DNA from: Candidatus Desantisbacteria bacterium CG1_02_38_46
GTDB taxonomy: Bacteria; Desantisbacteria; UBA1551; UBA1559
Direction: 5' to 3'
Assembly (NCBI GenBank): GCA_001871015.1
Contig: MNUO01000118.1
Coordinates: forward strand, 1 to 8,405
Length of the DNA stretch: 8,405 nucleotides
Shown: positions 6,487-8,405 of the stretch, piece after piece
Layout of the letters: each line of letters begins with the position of its first letter
How positions within the stretch are numbered: position 1 is the first letter of the stretch
Program-made: the position numbers and the translations under genes
The notes under the pieces: model-generated
Told to the model about the DNA's origin: nothing
The model's input: only the letters and a program-made list of their open reading frames with translations
Databases searched by the model: none

Positions 6487-8201
6487 TGGAATGGGAAATG
6501 GCTGAATCTAATGTTGGGGTGGAAGAAAGTTTTGTAAAGGAATTAGACATTCCATTATTTATTGCAAAAATGCTCCTCAATCGAGGTATTTCCGACATAA
6601 AAGAAGCCGCTGATTTTATAAACCCTCAATTAGGTGCTCTCCATAATCCTTTTCTTATGAAAGGAATGAAGAGGGGGGTGGAAAGGATAGGAAGAGCACT
6701 TCATTATGGAGAATCAATATGTGTATTTGGTGATTATGATACAGACGGAATTTCCGCAACCGCACTTTTAGTTTTAACTTTACAGAGGTTAGGCGCCAGA
6801 GTCAAATCTTACATTCCGCATCGATTGAAAGAAGGCTATGGTTTAAAGAAAGAATCAATAAAGAAACTGAGCGACGAAGGAGTCAATCTTATTATAACAG
6901 TGGATTGTGGAATTACTTCCCTGGAGGAAATTGGATTTGCACATTCTCTTGGTCTGGGTGTGATTGTCACTGATCATCATCAACCTTTTGCAATACTTCC
7001 TTCTGCAGATGTCATAATTAATCCGATGCAGATTGACTGTCAATATCCTTTTAAGGAATTAGCTGGCGTGGGCGTTGTTTTTAAATTATGCCAGGCATTA
7101 GCCGGATTAAAAAATGAAGAATTATTGTGTCAGGAATCCCATCTGGATTTAGTAGCTCTGGGAACCATAGCAGATTTGGTACCTCTTAAGGGTGAAAACC
7201 GCATACTTGTTAAATACGGACTGAAAAGTTTTGCCTCTACTTCTAAAGTGGGGTTGAGGGCACTTGGTGAGGTGAGCGGGGTTGATTTAGGCAACATTAA
7301 TGTCACTCACATTGGATATAGATTTGCTCCCAGAATTAATGCAGGAGGGAGAATGGGAGATGCAAAAAAAGGATTTAATCTTCTTCTCTCTAAGGATTTC
7401 ACTGAGGCGAGAATTATAGCCTCAATGTTAGATGAGGACAACAAAACCAGGCAAAAGATTCAGAGGGAAGTTTTTGGGGAAGCGTCCAGCCTCGCAAGCG
7501 GTGTTGACCTGGGAACCGAAGGCATTATAATTCTTTCATCCCGGCAATGGCATCGGGGTGTGATTGGAATCGTTGCATCACGATTGTCTGAAAAATATAA
7601 TTGTCCAGCTATAATTATCTCTATAGAAGATGGAATGGGATACGCTTCATGCCGAAGTGTCAGGGGAACTGATATAATGAGTGTTCTTTCCGGTGGTGCA
7701 GACTTATTTTCCTCGTATGGCGGGCATGAATATGCTGCCGGATTTACAATTAAAGAAGAAAAGATAGATGAACTTAAGAAAAGAATTAAGCAGGCTATTT
7801 CAAAATTATCCCATACTAAATGTTCATATCCCGGACTTATTGTTGAATCTGAGCTGGATCCCGGCGAGGTTTCCAGAGAAGTATTCGAGAACTGGATGAA
7901 TGTATTTTCCCCATTTGGCAAGGAGAATCCCGTTCCGATTTTTCTCTCAAAGAATATGACTTTGATTGAATCACCCCTGATAGTGAAAAACAGGCATTTG
8001 CGACTAATACTTGAAGGGAAAAGAAGAGTTGTAGAGGCGATTGGATTTGGAATGGGTGGCCTCAAAGAAAAATTGGAAAAAGGCGATTGTATTGATATTA
8101 TCTTCAGCCCTCGTTTTAATAATGGCCGAGTAGGTCTTGACGACCGAGTAGGTCTTGACGACCGAGTAAATCTTGTGGAGGTGTCAGGTCTTGACAAATG
8201 A
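6486..8201 (+). CDS. recJ: Single-stranded-DNA-specific 5'-3' exonuclease RecJ
   Basis: RecJ degrades single-stranded DNA from 5' ends in recombination, mismatch and base-excision repair. The 571-residue product has an intact DHH phosphoesterase site: DYDTDG (83-88), the aspartate of VDCG (D140), and DHH (163-165). ALGTIADLVPL (about 225-235) and NAGGRMGDA (285-293) follow. The DHHA1 domain has HRGVIGIVASRL and GGH (412-414), and a C-terminal OB-fold-like region follows. I prefer ATG at 6486, giving MEWEMAES, because relatives start a few residues before a conserved Trp. TTG at 6480, overlapping the secF stop, would add two residues. The last 24 residues (548-571) are four in-frame hexads from an 18-base repeat: RVGLDD, RVGLDD, RVNLVE, VSGLDK. 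The stop also lies in repeat DNA, so this tail is unlikely to be ancestral. Confidence 0.95.
   Translation: MEWEMAESNVGVEESFVKELDIPLFIAKMLLNRGISDIKEAADFINPQLGALHNPFLMKGMKRGVERIGRALHYGESICVFGDYDTDGISATALLVLTLQRLGARVKSYIPHRLKEGYGLKKESIKKLSDEGVNLIITVDCGITSLEEIGFAHSLGLGVIVTDHHQPFAILPSADVIINPMQIDCQYPFKELAGVGVVFKLCQALAGLKNEELLCQESHLDLVALGTIADLVPLKGENRILVKYGLKSFASTSKVGLRALGEVSGVDLGNINVTHIGYRFAPRINAGGRMGDAKKGFNLLLSKDFTEARIIASMLDEDNKTRQKIQREVFGEASSLASGVDLGTEGIIILSSRQWHRGVIGIVASRLSEKYNCPAIIISIEDGMGYASCRSVRGTDIMSVLSGGADLFSSYGGHEYAAGFTIKEEKIDELKKRIKQAISKLSHTKCSYPGLIVESELDPGEVSREVFENWMNVFSPFGKENPVPIFLSKNMTLIESPLIVKNRHLRLILEGKRRVVEAIGFGMGGLKEKLEKGDCIDIIFSPRFNNGRVGLDDRVGLDDRVNLVEVSGLDK
8126..8197 (+). repeat. 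18-base tandem repeat, four units, inside the recJ 3' end
   Basis: Units lie at 8126-8143 and 8144-8161 (identical, CCGAGTAGGTCTTGACGA), 8162-8179 (degenerate) and 8180-8197 (GGTGTCAGGTCTTGACAA). They share the core GGTCTTGAC, spaced exactly 18 bases apart at 8133, 8151, 8169 (decayed) and 8187. The fourth unit is the dispersed 19-base word itself, so the tandem array runs in register into the following 58-base repeats. Because 18 is a multiple of three, the array stays in frame and adds hexapeptides to RecJ. Confidence 0.85.
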
Positions 8202-8289
8202 CAAATATCAGGACTAAAGTCCTGAGTTACATGTGGAGGTGTCAGGTCTTGACAAATGACAAATATCAGGACTAAAGTCCTGAGTTACA
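8174..8289 (+). repeat. Two perfect tandem copies of a 58-base repeat
   Basis: Positions 8174-8231 and 8232-8289 read identically. Each unit starts TGTGGAGGTGTCAGG, contains TCTTGACA and a doubled GACAAAT, then a TCAGGAC-TAAA-GTCCTGA hairpin, and ends GAGTTACA. The first copy overlaps the recJ stop at 8199-8201. Perfect identity implies recent duplication or continuing homogenisation. An assembly artefact is a possible but less likely alternative. Confidence 0.9.
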
Positions 8290-8322
8290 TGTCATGGTGT
8301 CATATCAGGACTAAAGTCCTGA
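8208..8322. repeat. Three copies of a short palindromic hairpin (TCAGGAC-TAAA-GTCCTGA)
   Basis: The same 18-base hairpin, 7-pair stem and TAAA loop, is at 8208-8225, 8266-8283 and 8305-8322. The third lies in a shortened repeat unit. None is followed by a T-run, so they are not intrinsic terminators. They resemble REP-type palindromes, and on transcripts could slow 3' exonucleases or separate recJ from clpP expression. Confidence 0.8.
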
Positions 8323-8328
8323 GTTACA
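8290..8328 (+). repeat. Third, internally deleted copy of the 58-base repeat
   Basis: This 39-base segment begins TGTCATGGTGTCA (close to the unit start TGTGGAGGTGTCA). It then jumps to TATCAGGACTAAAGTCC and the same ending GAGTTACA. Relative to a full unit, 19 bases are missing, the part containing GGTCTTGACAAATGACAA. Confidence 0.8.
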
Positions 8329-8347
8329 TGTCAAGACCTGACACCTC
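8329..8347 (-). repeat. Inverted copy of the dispersed repeat before clpP
   Basis: TGTCAAGACCTGACACCTC is the exact reverse complement of 19 bases at 8178-8196 and 8236-8254. The patch is therefore closed by an inverted terminal copy, and the right end can pair with either left copy to form a long 19-pair stem. This palindromic arrangement is what a REP/BIME-like or miniature mobile unit would show. Confidence 0.85.
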
Positions 8348-8364
8348 AAGAAAGGAGTGAAAAA

Positions 8365-8405
8365 GTGAATATGGAATTAGTTCCGGTTGTTATTGAGCAA
8401 TCGAG
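8365..8405 (+). CDS. clpP: N-terminus of ATP-dependent Clp protease proteolytic subunit (3' end outside window)
   Basis: The first 13 codons read (M/V)NMELVPVVIEQS. This matches the well-known ClpP N-terminus, ALVPMVIEQTSRGER in Escherichia coli. ClpP is the serine protease core that degrades unfolded proteins with ClpX, ClpA or ClpC. The catalytic residues lie beyond the window. AAAGGAG (8351-8357) is 7 bases before GTG at 8365, so I take GTG as the start; ATG at 8371, 13 bases from the site, is the alternative. In many bacteria clpP lies between tig and clpX. Here it follows recJ and a repeat patch, so it may have its own promoter or be read from the recJ operon. Confidence 0.8.
   Translation, partial: MNMELVPVVIEQS

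Noticed and set aside
7460-8197. Long open frame on the minus strand opposite recJ
   Set aside because: It lies entirely antisense to clear RecJ domains, its product is low-complexity (Ser/Pro/Ile-rich, with a repeat-encoded N-terminus), and it has no recognisable domain; it is a shadow of recJ codon use.
8208-8322. Intrinsic terminators after recJ
   Set aside because: The three hairpins have good stems but are followed by GAGTTACAT rather than a T-run.
8174-8347. CRISPR array
   Set aside because: The 58-base units are directly adjacent with no unique spacers, and one copy is deleted and one inverted; this is a tandem and palindromic repeat, not a CRISPR.

Overview
The window is bacterial: protein genes run wall to wall on the plus strand, several overlap by ATGA- or TTGA-type junctions, most have GGAG-like ribosome binding sites, and the core genes coaD, secD, secF, recJ and clpP are all bacterial families. 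A+T-rich coding sequence and this gene order suggest an uncultured candidate-phylum bacterium (Omnitrophota-like is a guess from memory, low confidence). Nothing in the window fixes the taxonomy.

Layout. (1) 3-104: the last 33 codons of an unidentified gene. (2) 105-343: a 239-base gap with several DnaA-box-like 9-mers and a set of mutually compatible inverted repeats, followed by an A+T-rich stretch with a 10-base tandem repeat. (3) 344-2950: a large helicase-nuclease of the Type III restriction (Res) type. (4) 2980-3679: an overlapping MNT nucleotidyltransferase / HEPN pair, a toxin-antitoxin-like module. (5) 3684-8201: coaD, secD, secF and recJ, packed with gaps or overlaps of about 10 bases or less, almost certainly one operon. 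The MNT-HEPN pair sits only 4 bases upstream of coaD and is probably co-transcribed with it. (6) 8126-8347: a dense repeat patch running from inside the recJ 3' end into the recJ-clpP gap. (7) 8365-8405: the first codons of clpP, cut by the window edge.

How it fits together. The left third is a defence or accessory block (restriction enzyme, then MNT-HEPN) abutting a housekeeping operon for coenzyme A synthesis (CoaD), protein export (SecD/SecF) and single-strand DNA degradation in repair (RecJ), then proteolysis (ClpP). The most unusual feature is a 19-base word, AGGTGTCAGGTCTTGACAA. It occurs exactly at the secF stop/recJ start junction and twice more at and after the recJ end, and a 19-base inverted partner lies just before clpP. 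It supplies the last codons and stop of SecF, overlaps the recJ start, and continues in phase with an 18-base tandem repeat that encodes the RecJ C-terminal tail. This looks like a REP-like (palindromic, possibly RAYT-mobilised) repeat family that settles at gene ends and becomes coding sequence. The structured region before the restriction gene is the second place worth a close look.
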